DNA from: Gammaproteobacteria bacterium
GTDB lineage: Bacteria; Pseudomonadota; Gammaproteobacteria; CAJXQU01
Assembly (NCBI GenBank): GCA_026984275.1
Contig: JALSSM010000251.1
Span: 1-12,144 of the forward strand
Direction of reading: 5' to 3'
Length of the DNA: 12,144 bases
Of the stretch, positions 1 through 7,972 are shown in pieces (positions within the stretch are counted from its first letter, which is position 1; each line of letters starts with the position of its first letter). The position numbers and the translations under genes were made by a program. Under the pieces are notes generated by a model that was not told the origin of the DNA, did no database searches, and saw only the letters and a list, made by a program, of their open reading frames with translations.

Positions 1-1
1 G

Positions 2-1492
2 GATATGGATCTGTCCACGGAAGCTACTACAGAAGGCACCGTGGTGAGTATTGCCGATGGTGTTGCTCAAATCCATGGGCTCAGCGATGTCATGGCAGGT
101 GAAATGATTGAATTTCCCGGTGGAGTCTATGGCCTTGCTCTGAACCTGGAACGTGATTCAGTCGGTGCAGTAATCCTTGGTGAATTCGAGAATATCTCAG
201 AAGGTGATACTGTCAAATGTACTCAACGCATTCTCGAGGTTCCTGTTGGTGAAGGGTTATTGGGGCGTGTTGTTGATTCTCTGGGTAATGCAATAGATGG
301 TAAGGGTGAAATTAAGAGTGAAGAATCATCTCCCATCGAGAAGGTTGCCCCGGGTGTTATTGCACGGCAATCAGTCGATGAACCAGTACAGACAGGACTC
401 AAATCAATCGACGCGATGGTGCCAATTGGCCGAGGTCAACGGGAGCTGATTATTGGTGATCGCCAGACAGGTAAAACAGCTGTTGCGATAGATACCATCA
501 TCAATCAAAAAGGTACTGGTGTTAAATGTATCTATGTGGCGATCGGACAGAAAGCCTCATCAATTGCAGCTGTTATTCGTAAGTTGGAAGAGCATGATGC
601 GCTGGATCACACGATCATCGTTGCGGCGACTGCATCAGATTCAGCAGCCATGCAATATATTGCACCATACTCTGGTTGCACCATGGGTGAATACTTCCGT
701 GATAAAGGCGAAGATGCACTGATTATTTATGATGATCTGACCAAACAGGCATGGGCCTATCGTCAGGTATCATTATTATTACGACGGCCACCAGGTCGTG
801 AAGCCTACCCTGGTGATGTGTTTTACCTACATTCGCGTCTTCTTGAACGTGCTGCACGTATTAATGCTGATTATGTTGAAAAGATCACTGGTGGCAAGGT
901 CAAAGGTAAGACGGGTTCTTTAACTGCATTACCCATCATTGAAACACAAGCCGGTGACGTATCAGCTTTTGTACCAACAAACGTAATATCCATTACCGAT
1001 GGTCAGATTTTCCTTGAAACAGATTTATTTAACTCAGGTTTCAGACCCGCAATTAATGCAGGTTTGTCTGTTTCTCGAGTAGGTGGTGCCGCACAAACTA
1101 AAATTATTAAAAAGCTGGGTGGTGGTGTTCGACTTGCACTAGCGCAATATCGTGAATTAGCCGCTTTTGCCCAGTTTGCATCTGATCTCGACGAAGCAAC
1201 ACGACACCAGTTAGAACGTGGTCAACGTGTTATGGAGCTGATGAAACAGAAGCAATATTCACCAATGTCTATTGCAGAAATGGGTCTCAGTTTATATGCC
1301 GTTGAAAAAGGATACCTGGATGACATTGAAATTGACAAGATTCTTGATTTTGAATCGGCACTGATCAGCTATATGAATAGTGAGCAGTCTGATTTAATGA
1401 AGCAGATTAATGAGTCTGGTGATTATTCCGAAGAAATCGAAACGGCCTTTTCTTCTGGTATAGAAGATTTTAAAGCAAATCACACCTGGTAA
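2..1492 (+). CDS. atpA: ATP synthase F1 subunit alpha (5' end cut by window edge)
   Basis: Alpha subunit of the F1 sector of F-type ATP synthase, the non-catalytic nucleotide-binding partner of beta in the alpha3-beta3 ring, on the cytoplasmic face of the inner membrane. Counting from the Met codon at position 5, the P-loop GDRQTGKT is at 151-158 and the arginine finger in SVSRVGG is R358. Both sit 18 residues earlier than in E. coli AtpA (169-176 and R376). The reading frame is open to the window edge, and the first residues match the internal stretch before EGTV in relatives. The Met at position 5 is therefore internal, and about 17-18 N-terminal residues lie upstream. The C-terminus is complete and ends in the usual Thr-Trp. 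A Trp in KQAWAYRQ replaces the Val of E. coli; from memory this is common in other proteobacteria. It is followed by atpG after 39 bp, as in the standard operon. Confidence 0.98.
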   Translation, partial: DMDLSTEATTEGTVVSIADGVAQIHGLSDVMAGEMIEFPGGVYGLALNLERDSVGAVILGEFENISEGDTVKCTQRILEVPVGEGLLGRVVDSLGNAIDGKGEIKSEESSPIEKVAPGVIARQSVDEPVQTGLKSIDAMVPIGRGQRELIIGDRQTGKTAVAIDTIINQKGTGVKCIYVAIGQKASSIAAVIRKLEEHDALDHTIIVAATASDSAAMQYIAPYSGCTMGEYFRDKGEDALIIYDDLTKQAWAYRQVSLLLRRPPGREAYPGDVFYLHSRLLERAARINADYVEKITGGKVKGKTGSLTALPIIETQAGDVSAFVPTNVISITDGQIFLETDLFNSGFRPAINAGLSVSRVGGAAQTKIIKKLGGGVRLALAQYRELAAFAQFASDLDEATRHQLERGQRVMELMKQKQYSPMSIAEMGLSLYAVEKGYLDDIEIDKILDFESALISYMNSEQSDLMKQINESGDYSEEIETAFSSGIEDFKANHTW

Positions 1493-1531
1493 CTGTCAGT
1501 AATTAGCACACTTAATAAACGGGAATAGTTA

Positions 1532-2392
1532 ATGGCTGTAGGAAAAGAAATTCGAACCAAGATCGCCAGTGTTAAAAACACTCAAAAGATCACGGGTGCG
1601 ATGGAAATGGTTGCTGCGAGTAAGATGCGAAAAGCACAAGACAGAATGCAGGCAGCCAGACCCTATGCTCAAAAGATTCGTAATGTTGTTGCGCATCTTG
1701 CACATGCTCATCCGGAATATCACCATCCCTTCTTATCAAGCCGGGATGTAAAACGTGTAGGCCTTATCATCATTTCCACCGATCGAGGTTTGTGTGGTGG
1801 TCTGAATGCCAACCTGTTTCGTGCCACATTACGATTTATGAGTGACTTGAATGAGAAAGGTGTCGAAATGGATCTTGTCACCATAGGATCAAAAGCAGCA
1901 GGTTTTTTTGGTCGGGCAGGTGGGCAAATTGTTGCCTCAGCCACTCATCTGGGAGATACACCAGGCATTAATGATCTCATCGGTACTATTAAGGTTGTAC
2001 TGGACTCCTTCGAAGAAGGAAGTATTGATGAACTTTATTTGATCAATAATCAATTTGTTAACTCGATGACTCAGTCTCCTGAAATTGAAAAAATTCTCCC
2101 ATTGCAACCGAGTGATGAAGAAGAGTTGAAACATCATTGGGATTATATTTACGAGCCTGAAGCTAAAGCTGTAATGGATCCTTTAATGACCCGCTACATT
2201 GAATCTCTGGTTTATCAAGGTGTGATTGAAAATATAGCTTGTGAGCAATCAGCGCGTATGGTGGCAATGAAGAGTGCCTCCGACAATGCAGCTGAACTAA
2301 TAGATGAATTGGAATTAATATATAACAAAGCTCGTCAGGCAGCGATCACTCAGGAATTGTCTGAGATTGTTGCTGGTGCGGCGGCTGTATAA
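1532..2392 (+). CDS. atpG: ATP synthase F1 subunit gamma
   Basis: Gamma subunit, the central rotor shaft that couples proton flow through Fo to conformational change in the alpha3-beta3 ring. The protein is 286 residues, against 287 in E. coli. The N-terminal coiled-coil segment (KEIRTKIASVKNTQKITGAM, residues 5-24) and the C-terminal helix ending QELSEIVAGAAAV are both intact; these two helices form the shaft. The central Rossmann-like domain carries the conserved STDRGLCGGLN stretch. The ATG at 1532 is preceded by CGGGAA at a usable distance and matches the family's N-terminus. The gene lies between atpA and atpD with short spacers and is surely cotranscribed. Nothing is unusual about it. 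Confidence 0.98.
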   Translation: MAVGKEIRTKIASVKNTQKITGAMEMVAASKMRKAQDRMQAARPYAQKIRNVVAHLAHAHPEYHHPFLSSRDVKRVGLIIISTDRGLCGGLNANLFRATLRFMSDLNEKGVEMDLVTIGSKAAGFFGRAGGQIVASATHLGDTPGINDLIGTIKVVLDSFEEGSIDELYLINNQFVNSMTQSPEIEKILPLQPSDEEELKHHWDYIYEPEAKAVMDPLMTRYIESLVYQGVIENIACEQSARMVAMKSASDNAAELIDELELIYNKARQAAITQELSEIVAGAAAV

Positions 2393-2439
2393 AAAATTTA
2401 TTTTGTGAAGAAAGTAATTGATATTAAGAGGAACCAAAA

Positions 2440-3816
2440 ATGAGTTCTGGAACGATAGTTGAAGTCATTGGCGCTGTAGTCGATGTAGAATTTGCGGACG
2501 GGAATATTCCTAAGATTTATGATGCTCTGAATGTGGCTGATGGGGAGATTGTCCTGGAAGTACAGCAGCAAATGGGCGATGGTGTGGTTCGAACGATTGC
2601 ACTGGGAACAACTGATGGTTTACGTCGCGGATTAGGTGTTACAAATACCGGTGAGCCGATTAATGTGCCTGTAGGAGAGAAGACTCTGGGACGTATTATG
2701 AATGTTCTTGGTCAGGCTATTGATGAAAAAGGTGACATCGGTGCTGAAGAAACAATGCCTATCCACCGTGCAGCGCCTAAGTTCACTGAATTATCCCCAG
2801 CGTCAGAATTACTGGAAACAGGTATCAAGGTTGTTGATCTGGTCTGTCCTTTTGCCAAAGGTGGTAAAGTTGGCCTGTTTGGTGGTGCCGGTGTTGGGAA
2901 GACCGTTAACATGATGGAATTGATCAACAATATTGCTAAAGAGCATGGTGGCTATTCTGTATTCGCCGGTGTCGGTGAACGTACTCGTGAAGGTAATGAC
3001 TTCTACCATGAAATGACTGATTCAGGCGTTATCGATAAGGTATCCCTGGTTTATGGTCAAATGAATGAGCCTCCTGGTAACAGACTGCGAGTTGCCCTGA
3101 CGGGTCTGACCATGGCAGAGAAATTTCGAGATCAGGGACTGGATGTATTGTTGTTTATCGACAATATCTATCGATATACATTAGCAGGAACAGAAGTATC
3201 AGCACTGTTGGGCCGAATGCCTTCTGCGGTAGGTTACCAACCGACACTGGCAGAAGAAATGGGTAAACTTCAGGAGCGCATTACTTCAACCAAGACAGGT
3301 TCAATCACGTCAATCCAAGCGGTTTATGTACCTGCGGATGACTTGACTGACCCTTCGCCAGCAACAACCTTTGCGCATCTTGACGCAACCGTTGTACTTT
3401 CAAGACAGATTGCGGAGCTTGGTATATATCCTGCGATTGATCCATTGGATTCATCCAGTCGTCAGCTTGATCCATTGATCATTGGGCAGGAGCACTATGA
3501 AGTAGCACGTGGTGTACAGAATACACTGCAACGCTATAAAGAATTGCGTGACATCATTGCAATCCTGGGTATGGATGAGCTGTCTGAAGAAGATAAACTG
3601 GTTGTAACACGCGCTCGAAAGATCCAGCGTTTCTTGTCACAACCGTTCTTTGTTGCAGAAGTCTTTACGGGTTCTCCTGGAAAATATGTTCCATTGAAAG
3701 ATACGATTGCGGGTTTTAAAGCGATCATTAATGGTGAGCACGATGACCTTCCAGAGCAGGCCTTCTATATGGTTGGTACGATTGAAGAGGCTATCGAAAA
3801 AGCCAAGGACATGTAG
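2440..3816 (+). CDS. atpD: ATP synthase F1 subunit beta (catalytic)
   Basis: Catalytic beta subunit of F1, where ADP and phosphate are joined to ATP (EC 7.1.2.2). The 458-residue protein is full length. The P-loop GGAGVGKT is at 148-155 (K154 corresponds to E. coli K155). GERTREGND starts at 179, with catalytic E180 and R181 (E. coli E181 and R182). The alpha/beta family signature PAIDPLDSSS is at 331-340. The DELSEED lever that contacts gamma is at 379-385. All functional residues checked are present. The ATG at 2440 has a strong AGAGGAA ribosome site (2426-2432) seven bases upstream. The stop codon is followed by atpC after only 11 bp, so the two are probably translationally linked. Confidence 0.98.
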   Translation: MSSGTIVEVIGAVVDVEFADGNIPKIYDALNVADGEIVLEVQQQMGDGVVRTIALGTTDGLRRGLGVTNTGEPINVPVGEKTLGRIMNVLGQAIDEKGDIGAEETMPIHRAAPKFTELSPASELLETGIKVVDLVCPFAKGGKVGLFGGAGVGKTVNMMELINNIAKEHGGYSVFAGVGERTREGNDFYHEMTDSGVIDKVSLVYGQMNEPPGNRLRVALTGLTMAEKFRDQGLDVLLFIDNIYRYTLAGTEVSALLGRMPSAVGYQPTLAEEMGKLQERITSTKTGSITSIQAVYVPADDLTDPSPATTFAHLDATVVLSRQIAELGIYPAIDPLDSSSRQLDPLIIGQEHYEVARGVQNTLQRYKELRDIIAILGMDELSEEDKLVVTRARKIQRFLSQPFFVAEVFTGSPGKYVPLKDTIAGFKAIINGEHDDLPEQAFYMVGTIEEAIEKAKDM

Positions 3817-3827
3817 GCTGATAGATT

Positions 3828-4250
3828 ATGGCGATGACGATTCATGTAGATATTGTAAGTGCGGAAGCTGAGATATTTTCGGGTCTCGCTGAAATGGTGT
3901 TTGCACCTGCGATTGCAGGTGAAGTCGGTATTGCACCAAGACATGCTCCTTTGATGACAACGTTAGCACCGGGTGAAGTACGTCTGCAAATGCCAGATGG
4001 AAACGAAGAGGCATTTTATGTTTCTGGTGGCATTCTTGAGGTGCAGCCACATGTTGTGACTATCTTGTCTGATACAGCAGCGCGTGCGGAAAATCTTGAT
4101 GAGGCTGCTGTACTTGAAGCCAAGCGAAAAGCTGAAGAAGCAATTAAAAACCGTGATGCAGAAATGGATCTTGCCAGAGCACAAGCTCAGTTAGCCGAGG
4201 CAGCGGCACAATTACAGGCAATACAACGGTTAAGAAAACGCCGAAAATAA
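3828..4250 (+). CDS. atpC: ATP synthase F1 subunit epsilon
   Basis: Epsilon subunit, attached to the gamma shaft, linking F1 to the c-ring and able to inhibit ATP hydrolysis through its C-terminal helices. The protein is 140 residues (E. coli 139). The N-terminal beta-sandwich (about 1-86) contains the conserved HAPL and SGGILEVQPHVVTIL stretches. The C-terminal part (about 88-140) is a helical hairpin rich in Ala, Glu and Arg/Lys. The start MAMTIHVDIVSAE matches the family N-terminus, although the ribosome site before it is weak, which fits coupling to the preceding atpD. This is the last gene of the atp operon; a Rho-independent terminator follows within 60 bp. Confidence 0.97.
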   Translation: MAMTIHVDIVSAEAEIFSGLAEMVFAPAIAGEVGIAPRHAPLMTTLAPGEVRLQMPDGNEEAFYVSGGILEVQPHVVTILSDTAARAENLDEAAVLEAKRKAEEAIKNRDAEMDLARAQAQLAEAAAQLQAIQRLRKRRK

Positions 4251-4274
4251 GAAGTTTTTTATGAACTTATTAAA

Positions 4275-4308
4275 AGTCCGATCAGGTCTTTCCTGATTGG
4301 GCTTTTTT
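4275..4308 (+). terminator. Rho-independent terminator of the atp operon
   Basis: A 12-bp stem with two G-U wobbles (5' arm 4275-4286, loop 4287-4291, 3' arm 4292-4303) is followed by a run of Ts to 4308. It begins 24 bp after the atpC stop codon and separates the atp operon from glmU. Confidence 0.9.
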
Positions 4309-4337
4309 ATGCCCGATATTTAGTGAATTTGTTTGTC

Positions 4338-4389
4338 ATAATTGTGAAATAAAAGGCACAGTTCTTGTATCGTTTTATAGAACAATTAT
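4338..4389. repeat. 8-bp inverted repeat around the glmU -35 region
   Basis: ATAATTGT (4338-4345) and ACAATTAT (4382-4389) are perfect reverse complements. The right arm abuts the TATAAT box. A second small inverted repeat, GTTCT (4361-4365) and AGAAC (4379-4383), overlaps the right arm, so the two pairings exclude each other. It could be an operator for a dimeric regulator or a chance product of AT-rich DNA. Confidence 0.3.
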
Positions 4390-4395
4390 TATAAT
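4365..4395 (+). promoter_or_regulatory. Candidate sigma70 promoter of glmU
   Basis: A perfect -10 hexamer TATAAT lies at 4390-4395, 23 bp before the glmU ATG. The best -35 match, TTGTAT at 4365-4370, leaves a 19-bp spacer, which is longer than ideal. Its position between the atp terminator and glmU supports a separate transcription start. The -10 is convincing; the -35 is not. Confidence 0.5.
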
Positions 4396-4418
4396 CTAAA
4401 CGAACACAGGAAAAGACT

Positions 4419-5780
4419 ATGGGTACAACCGCTATAATCCTTGCTGCTGGTAAAGGAACCAGAATGCGATCTGCCTTGCCAAAAGTATTACATAAAGTTG
4501 CACACATGCCATTGCTGGAGCATGTTTATCATACTGCCAGGACAATTCCAGACTGTAAGGTCGGCATTATATATGGGCACGGGGGAGAACTGGTCAGAAA
4601 TGAGCTGACTCATCTTGAAGCAGATTGGATTGAACAACGTGAGCAATTGGGAACGGGCCATGCTGTTCAGCAAGCGTCTCCTGTTTTTTCTGATGAAGAT
4701 ACTGTCCTTATATTATATGGGGATGTTCCATTAACTCTCCCATCAACATTAACTGATCTGGTTAATTCTTCAAAAAAAACAGGCTTTAGTTTGTTAACTG
4801 TAGATCTGGAAAATCCAGCAGGTTATGGCCGTATTGTCCGTAATTCCAATCAATTGATTGATAAAATTGTAGAAGAAAAAGATGCAACGGATACCATAAA
4901 AGAAATCTGTGAAGTTAATACAGGAATGATGGCGGTGTCTGGTAAATTACTCAATAAGTGGTTAGGAAAACTGAATAATAATAATGCTCAGGGTGAATAT
5001 TATTTAACAGATATTGTAGAAATGGCGGTTGCAGATGGTGTAGAAATCATGGCGATTCAGCCAGAAAATGAATATGAGGTTATGGGTGTTAATAACCGCA
5101 AACAACTGGCTGAGCTGGAAAGATATTATCAGTTAAAGCATGCAGAAGAATTAATGGCTGCAGGTGTGACACTGAGAGATCCAGCAAGAGTTGATGTGCG
5201 AGGTGATCTCGAAGTTGGACAGGATATCATTATTGATATTAATGTTGTTTTTGAAGGCAATGTCAGTCTGAACAATAACGTAAAGATTGGCCCTAATACG
5301 GTGATCAAAAATTCAGAAATTGGTGAGAATGTGGAAATCCTCGCTAATTGTGTGATCGAAGATGCTGTCATAGGCAACGGTACAAAAATTGGGCCTTTTG
5401 CGCGGATCAGACCGGAGACTCAACTTGGTGAAAATGTCCATGTCGGAAATTTTGTCGAAATCAAAAAATCGATTGTTGCAGAAGGATCTAAAATAAATCA
5501 CCTGAGTTATATTGGTGATACCGATATTGGCAAACAGGTAAATATAGGAGCAGGAACCATTACCTGTAACTATGATGGGGCAAATAAATTTAGAACAGTT
5601 ATCGGTGATAATGTCTTTATCGGATCAGATTCACAGTTAGTAGCACCAGTAGAAATTGAAGATGGCGCAACGATTGCTGCAGGAACCACCGTTACGAAGA
5701 ATGCACCTGCTGAACAGCTTACGATTAGTCGTGCTAAACAGGTTGTGATCACTGGCTGGAAACGGCCGACCAAAAAATGA
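4419..5780 (+). CDS. glmU: Bifunctional GlcNAc-1-P uridyltransferase / GlcN-1-P acetyltransferase
   Basis: Cytoplasmic enzyme for the last two steps to UDP-N-acetylglucosamine, the precursor of peptidoglycan and lipopolysaccharide. It acetylates glucosamine-1-phosphate with acetyl-CoA, then transfers UMP from UTP (EC 2.3.1.157 and 2.7.7.23). The 453 residues compare with 456 in E. coli. The N-terminal nucleotidyltransferase domain has LAAGKGTRM at 8-16, K22, QLGTGHA, the metal-binding D102 of YGDVPL and N225. The C-terminal left-handed beta-helix (from about 250) has the hexapeptide rhythm and the acetyltransferase residues around H361 (NHLSYIGD), then GAGTITCNYDG. The ATG at 4419 has an AGGA site upstream. 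The stop codon overlaps the next gene by ATGA, so glmU appears to head an operon that carries amidase genes rather than glmS. Confidence 0.97.
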   Translation: MGTTAIILAAGKGTRMRSALPKVLHKVAHMPLLEHVYHTARTIPDCKVGIIYGHGGELVRNELTHLEADWIEQREQLGTGHAVQQASPVFSDEDTVLILYGDVPLTLPSTLTDLVNSSKKTGFSLLTVDLENPAGYGRIVRNSNQLIDKIVEEKDATDTIKEICEVNTGMMAVSGKLLNKWLGKLNNNNAQGEYYLTDIVEMAVADGVEIMAIQPENEYEVMGVNNRKQLAELERYYQLKHAEELMAAGVTLRDPARVDVRGDLEVGQDIIIDINVVFEGNVSLNNNVKIGPNTVIKNSEIGENVEILANCVIEDAVIGNGTKIGPFARIRPETQLGENVHVGNFVEIKKSIVAEGSKINHLSYIGDTDIGKQVNIGAGTITCNYDGANKFRTVIGDNVFIGSDSQLVAPVEIEDGATIAAGTTVTKNAPAEQLTISRAKQVVITGWKRPTKK

Positions 5781-6583
5781 GAATAGGGTATTTCCAGTTT
5801 CGGCCATTATTTGGGAAAGTAGAAAAGAATCTGGAAAAAGTAATTACAGCTTTAGAATCTGTTGAAGCGGATCTGATTGTATTACCTGAACTGGCATTTA
5901 CAGGTTACTATTTCAAAGACAGACAGGAACTAATAAGTCTGGCTGAAGATCCTGATGATTCACCAACGCTAAAAAACCTTATTGAGCTTTGTAATAGGAA
6001 CAATCTGCATATTGTTACAGGTTTTGCCGAACGATCTTCCGGCAAGGTCTTCAATAGTTCAGTTCTTGTTGGTCCCAATGGTATTGAGCATATCTACCGA
6101 AAACTTCATTTATTTAATGAAGAAAAAAATACTTTTGATCCAGGTGATACCCCACTTTCTGTCCAGACAGTAAAAGGAACCAGGATCGGTATGATGGTCT
6201 GTTTTGACTGGGCCTTTCCTGAAGTTGCCCGAGGTCTCACTTTAATGGGCGCAGAAATTATTTGTCATCCATCAAATCTGGTATTGACCTTTTGTCAGAA
6301 GGCCATGTTAACACGCTGTCTGGAAAACCGAGTTTTTGCCGTGACGACGAATCGTTTCGGAGTGGATAACCGTCCGCAGGGTGAACTTAAATTTACTGGT
6401 AAAAGTCAGATCGTGGCACCCGGCGGGATATTAATCCATCGTGCAGCTTCACAAACAAATGAACTTTTTATTACAGAAATTGATCCGGCTGAAGCAAAAA
6501 ACAAATCAATAACCCCGCTCAATGATTTATTGTCGGATCGTCGTCCCGATTGTTATGATGCACTTTTAAAAAATAGCCAATAA
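5777..6583 (+). CDS. Nitrilase-superfamily carbon-nitrogen hydrolase (PH0642-like amidase)
   Basis: Predicted cytoplasmic amidase of the carbon-nitrogen hydrolase superfamily; the substrate is unknown. The catalytic triad is complete: E38 (LPELAFTGY), K109 (YRKLHLF) and nucleophile C142 (MVCFDWAFPE). The 268-residue length and the sequence, including DRR near the C-terminus, strongly recall from memory the structurally known Pyrococcus horikoshii PH0642 protein. The spacing of the triad is the same as in that protein, shifted by four residues. There is no signal peptide or fused domain, so it is not the amidase half of glutamine-dependent NAD synthetase. The start overlaps the glmU stop as ATGA, which points to translational coupling. 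Another amidase of a different subgroup lies two genes downstream. Family assignment is firm; function is not. Confidence 0.9.
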   Translation: MRIGYFQFRPLFGKVEKNLEKVITALESVEADLIVLPELAFTGYYFKDRQELISLAEDPDDSPTLKNLIELCNRNNLHIVTGFAERSSGKVFNSSVLVGPNGIEHIYRKLHLFNEEKNTFDPGDTPLSVQTVKGTRIGMMVCFDWAFPEVARGLTLMGAEIICHPSNLVLTFCQKAMLTRCLENRVFAVTTNRFGVDNRPQGELKFTGKSQIVAPGGILIHRAASQTNELFITEIDPAEAKNKSITPLNDLLSDRRPDCYDALLKNSQ

Positions 6584-6586
6584 GGT

Positions 6587-6592
6587 AAGGAG
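6587..6592 (+). promoter_or_regulatory. Strong ribosome binding site for the RraA-like gene
   Basis: AAGGAG lies seven bases before the ATG at 6600. It fixes this start and shows that this gene, unlike its overlapped neighbours, has independent translation initiation. Confidence 0.8.
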
Positions 6593-6599
6593 TTCAAGT

Positions 6600-7076
6600 A
6601 TGTCTCACGCAACCGCTGATCTTTATGACGAATATGGAGACTCACTGCAAGTCGCTACACCAATGTTTACTAGCTACGGTGGAAAGAAAAAGTTCTCCGG
6701 CATGATCTCAACCGTTAAATGTCATGAAGATAACAGTTATGTCAGATCAACATTGGAACAATCTGGTAATGGAAAGGTTCTGGTTGTTGATGGAGGTGGA
6801 TCATTACGTTGTGCACTCTTAGGCGATATGCTTGCCGAACTGGGTATAAAGAATGGTTGGTCCGGGGTTGTTGTCTACGGCTGTATTCGAGACTCTGGAG
6901 AGATCGGAGCGATGGATATTGGTGTCAAAGCCTTGAACACAAACCCGAAAAAAAGTTTGAAAAAAGATATTGGCGAACGAGATGTTACGGTGACTTTTGC
7001 AGGAGTTAATTTTATTCCCGGCCATTATCTCTATGCGGATGAAGATGGAATTGTTGTTTCTGACAAAGAAGTTTAA
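6600..7076 (+). CDS. RraA-like protein, probable class II 2-oxo-acid aldolase/decarboxylase
   Basis: Member of the RraA / HMG-aldolase fold family, 158 residues (E. coli RraA 161). E. coli RraA binds RNase E and inhibits it. Other members cleave 4-hydroxy-4-methyl-2-oxoglutarate and decarboxylate oxaloacetate with a divalent metal. Here the family core VVDGGGSLR (62-70) is followed by D76, then R97-D98 and E101, forming D-X20-R-D-X2-E. Active relatives are reported to need a D-X20-R-D or G-X20-R-D-X2-E/D pattern, which E. coli RraA lacks because it has Gln at the RD position. An enzyme is therefore more likely than a pure RNase E regulator, although both roles remain possible. Databases will probably name it 'ribonuclease E activity regulator RraA' on overall similarity. 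Its stop overlaps the next ATG as TAATG. Confidence 0.9.
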   Translation: MSHATADLYDEYGDSLQVATPMFTSYGGKKKFSGMISTVKCHEDNSYVRSTLEQSGNGKVLVVDGGGSLRCALLGDMLAELGIKNGWSGVVVYGCIRDSGEIGAMDIGVKALNTNPKKSLKKDIGERDVTVTFAGVNFIPGHYLYADEDGIVVSDKEV

Positions 7077-7894
7077 TGGCTAGAACTTTCAAAGTCGGTT
7101 GCATTCAATTTTGTGCCGATGATGATCTCGGCGCAAATTTGAAACAGGCAGAATTACTGGCTCGACAGACACACGCAGCCGGAGCCAATCTGATCTGTCT
7201 GCCGGAATATTTCGCGGCGATAGAAGTTGATGATCAGACAACTCTTGAAAAAGCGGTCACAGAAGATCAGCACCCTGCTTTACAGTTATTTTGCTCATTG
7301 GCAAAAGAGCTTTCAGTCTGGATACAATCAGGTTCATTACCTGTTCGTATCAATGATACCCAAGTCAATAACCGTGCTTTTCTGATCAATGATTCAGGAG
7401 AGATTGTTGCTCGGTATAATAAAATTCATTTGTTTGATGTCAGCTTAGAAAATGATGAGTCTTATCTGGAATCCGAGGCGGTCAAGCCTGGAGTAGAATC
7501 TGTTGTGACAAAAACGCCTTGGGGAAATCTGGGGATGTCCATCTGTTATGATATTCGTTTCCCGGAATTATATCGAACAATGGCAAAGAAAGGTGCTGAT
7601 TTTTTTACGATCCCAGCAGCTTTTACCCAGACAACAGGTGAAGCTCACTGGCATGTATTATTACGTGCGCGGGCGATTGAAAATGGTTGTTTTGTTTTTG
7701 CTGCGGATCAGAATGGAGTCAGACACACCGGGCGTGCGACATATGGACATTCGCTGATCGTCGATCCCTGGGGTAATATACTGGCTGATGCGGGGACTGA
7801 GGCTGGTTTTATTGTCGCTGATATTGACCCGATTAAGGTGCACGAAGCCCGTCAAATGATACCTTCTTTACAGCACGATAGAAAATTTAAATAA
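7076..7894 (+). CDS. Nit1-type carbon-nitrogen hydrolase, probable deaminated-glutathione amidase
   Basis: Second nitrilase-superfamily protein, 272 residues, of the Nit1/Nit2 branch. The triad is E44 (LPEYF), K116 (YNKIHLFD) and C157 (SICYDIRFPEL). The stretches TGEAHWHVLLRARAIEN and YGHSLIVDPWG and the C-terminal MIPSLQHDRK resemble animal and bacterial Nit1 more than Nit2. Nit1 enzymes hydrolyse deaminated glutathione, a transamination by-product, to 2-oxoglutarate and Cys-Gly (metabolite repair). Nit2 is omega-amidase for 2-oxoglutaramate. The sequence favours Nit1 activity, but this is a family-level inference. The TAATG junction with the RraA-like gene indicates reinitiation by terminating ribosomes. 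It shares only the superfamily motifs with the amidase at 5777, so the pair is not a recent duplication. Confidence 0.9.
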   Translation: MARTFKVGCIQFCADDDLGANLKQAELLARQTHAAGANLICLPEYFAAIEVDDQTTLEKAVTEDQHPALQLFCSLAKELSVWIQSGSLPVRINDTQVNNRAFLINDSGEIVARYNKIHLFDVSLENDESYLESEAVKPGVESVVTKTPWGNLGMSICYDIRFPELYRTMAKKGADFFTIPAAFTQTTGEAHWHVLLRARAIENGCFVFAADQNGVRHTGRATYGHSLIVDPWGNILADAGTEAGFIVADIDPIKVHEARQMIPSLQHDRKFK

Positions 7895-7917
7895 GTTTGA
7901 GAGCCAAATGTTCAGTC

Positions 7918-7946
7918 TTGATTCAGTTGATTTTATGTACTATAGA
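7918..7946 (+). promoter_or_regulatory. Candidate sigma70 promoter of the PepSY-RR-HK operon
   Basis: TTGATT (7918-7923) and TATAGA (7941-7946) are separated by an ideal 17 bp. They lie in the 78-bp gap before the PepSY gene, 26 bp upstream of its ATG. Each hexamer matches consensus at four of six positions. No terminator hairpin is visible between the preceding amidase gene and this site, so some read-through is possible. Confidence 0.5.
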
Positions 7947-7972
7947 CTATTATTCGGAAATTTATTCAGCAA

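Noticed and set aside
5..7. ATG at position 5 as the start of AtpA
   Set aside because: The frame is open to the window edge, and the P-loop and arginine finger sit 18 residues earlier than in E. coli AtpA, so this Met is internal to a truncated gene.
751..753. Trp in KQAWAYRQ of AtpA as an unusual substitution
   Set aside because: The Val of E. coli is replaced, but from memory Trp here is common in other proteobacterial AtpA proteins, so it is not noteworthy.
5777..7894. Recent tandem duplication of a nitrilase gene around the RraA-like gene
   Set aside because: The two amidases share only superfamily motifs. One resembles PH0642 and the other Nit1, with different ends and different surroundings of the triad.
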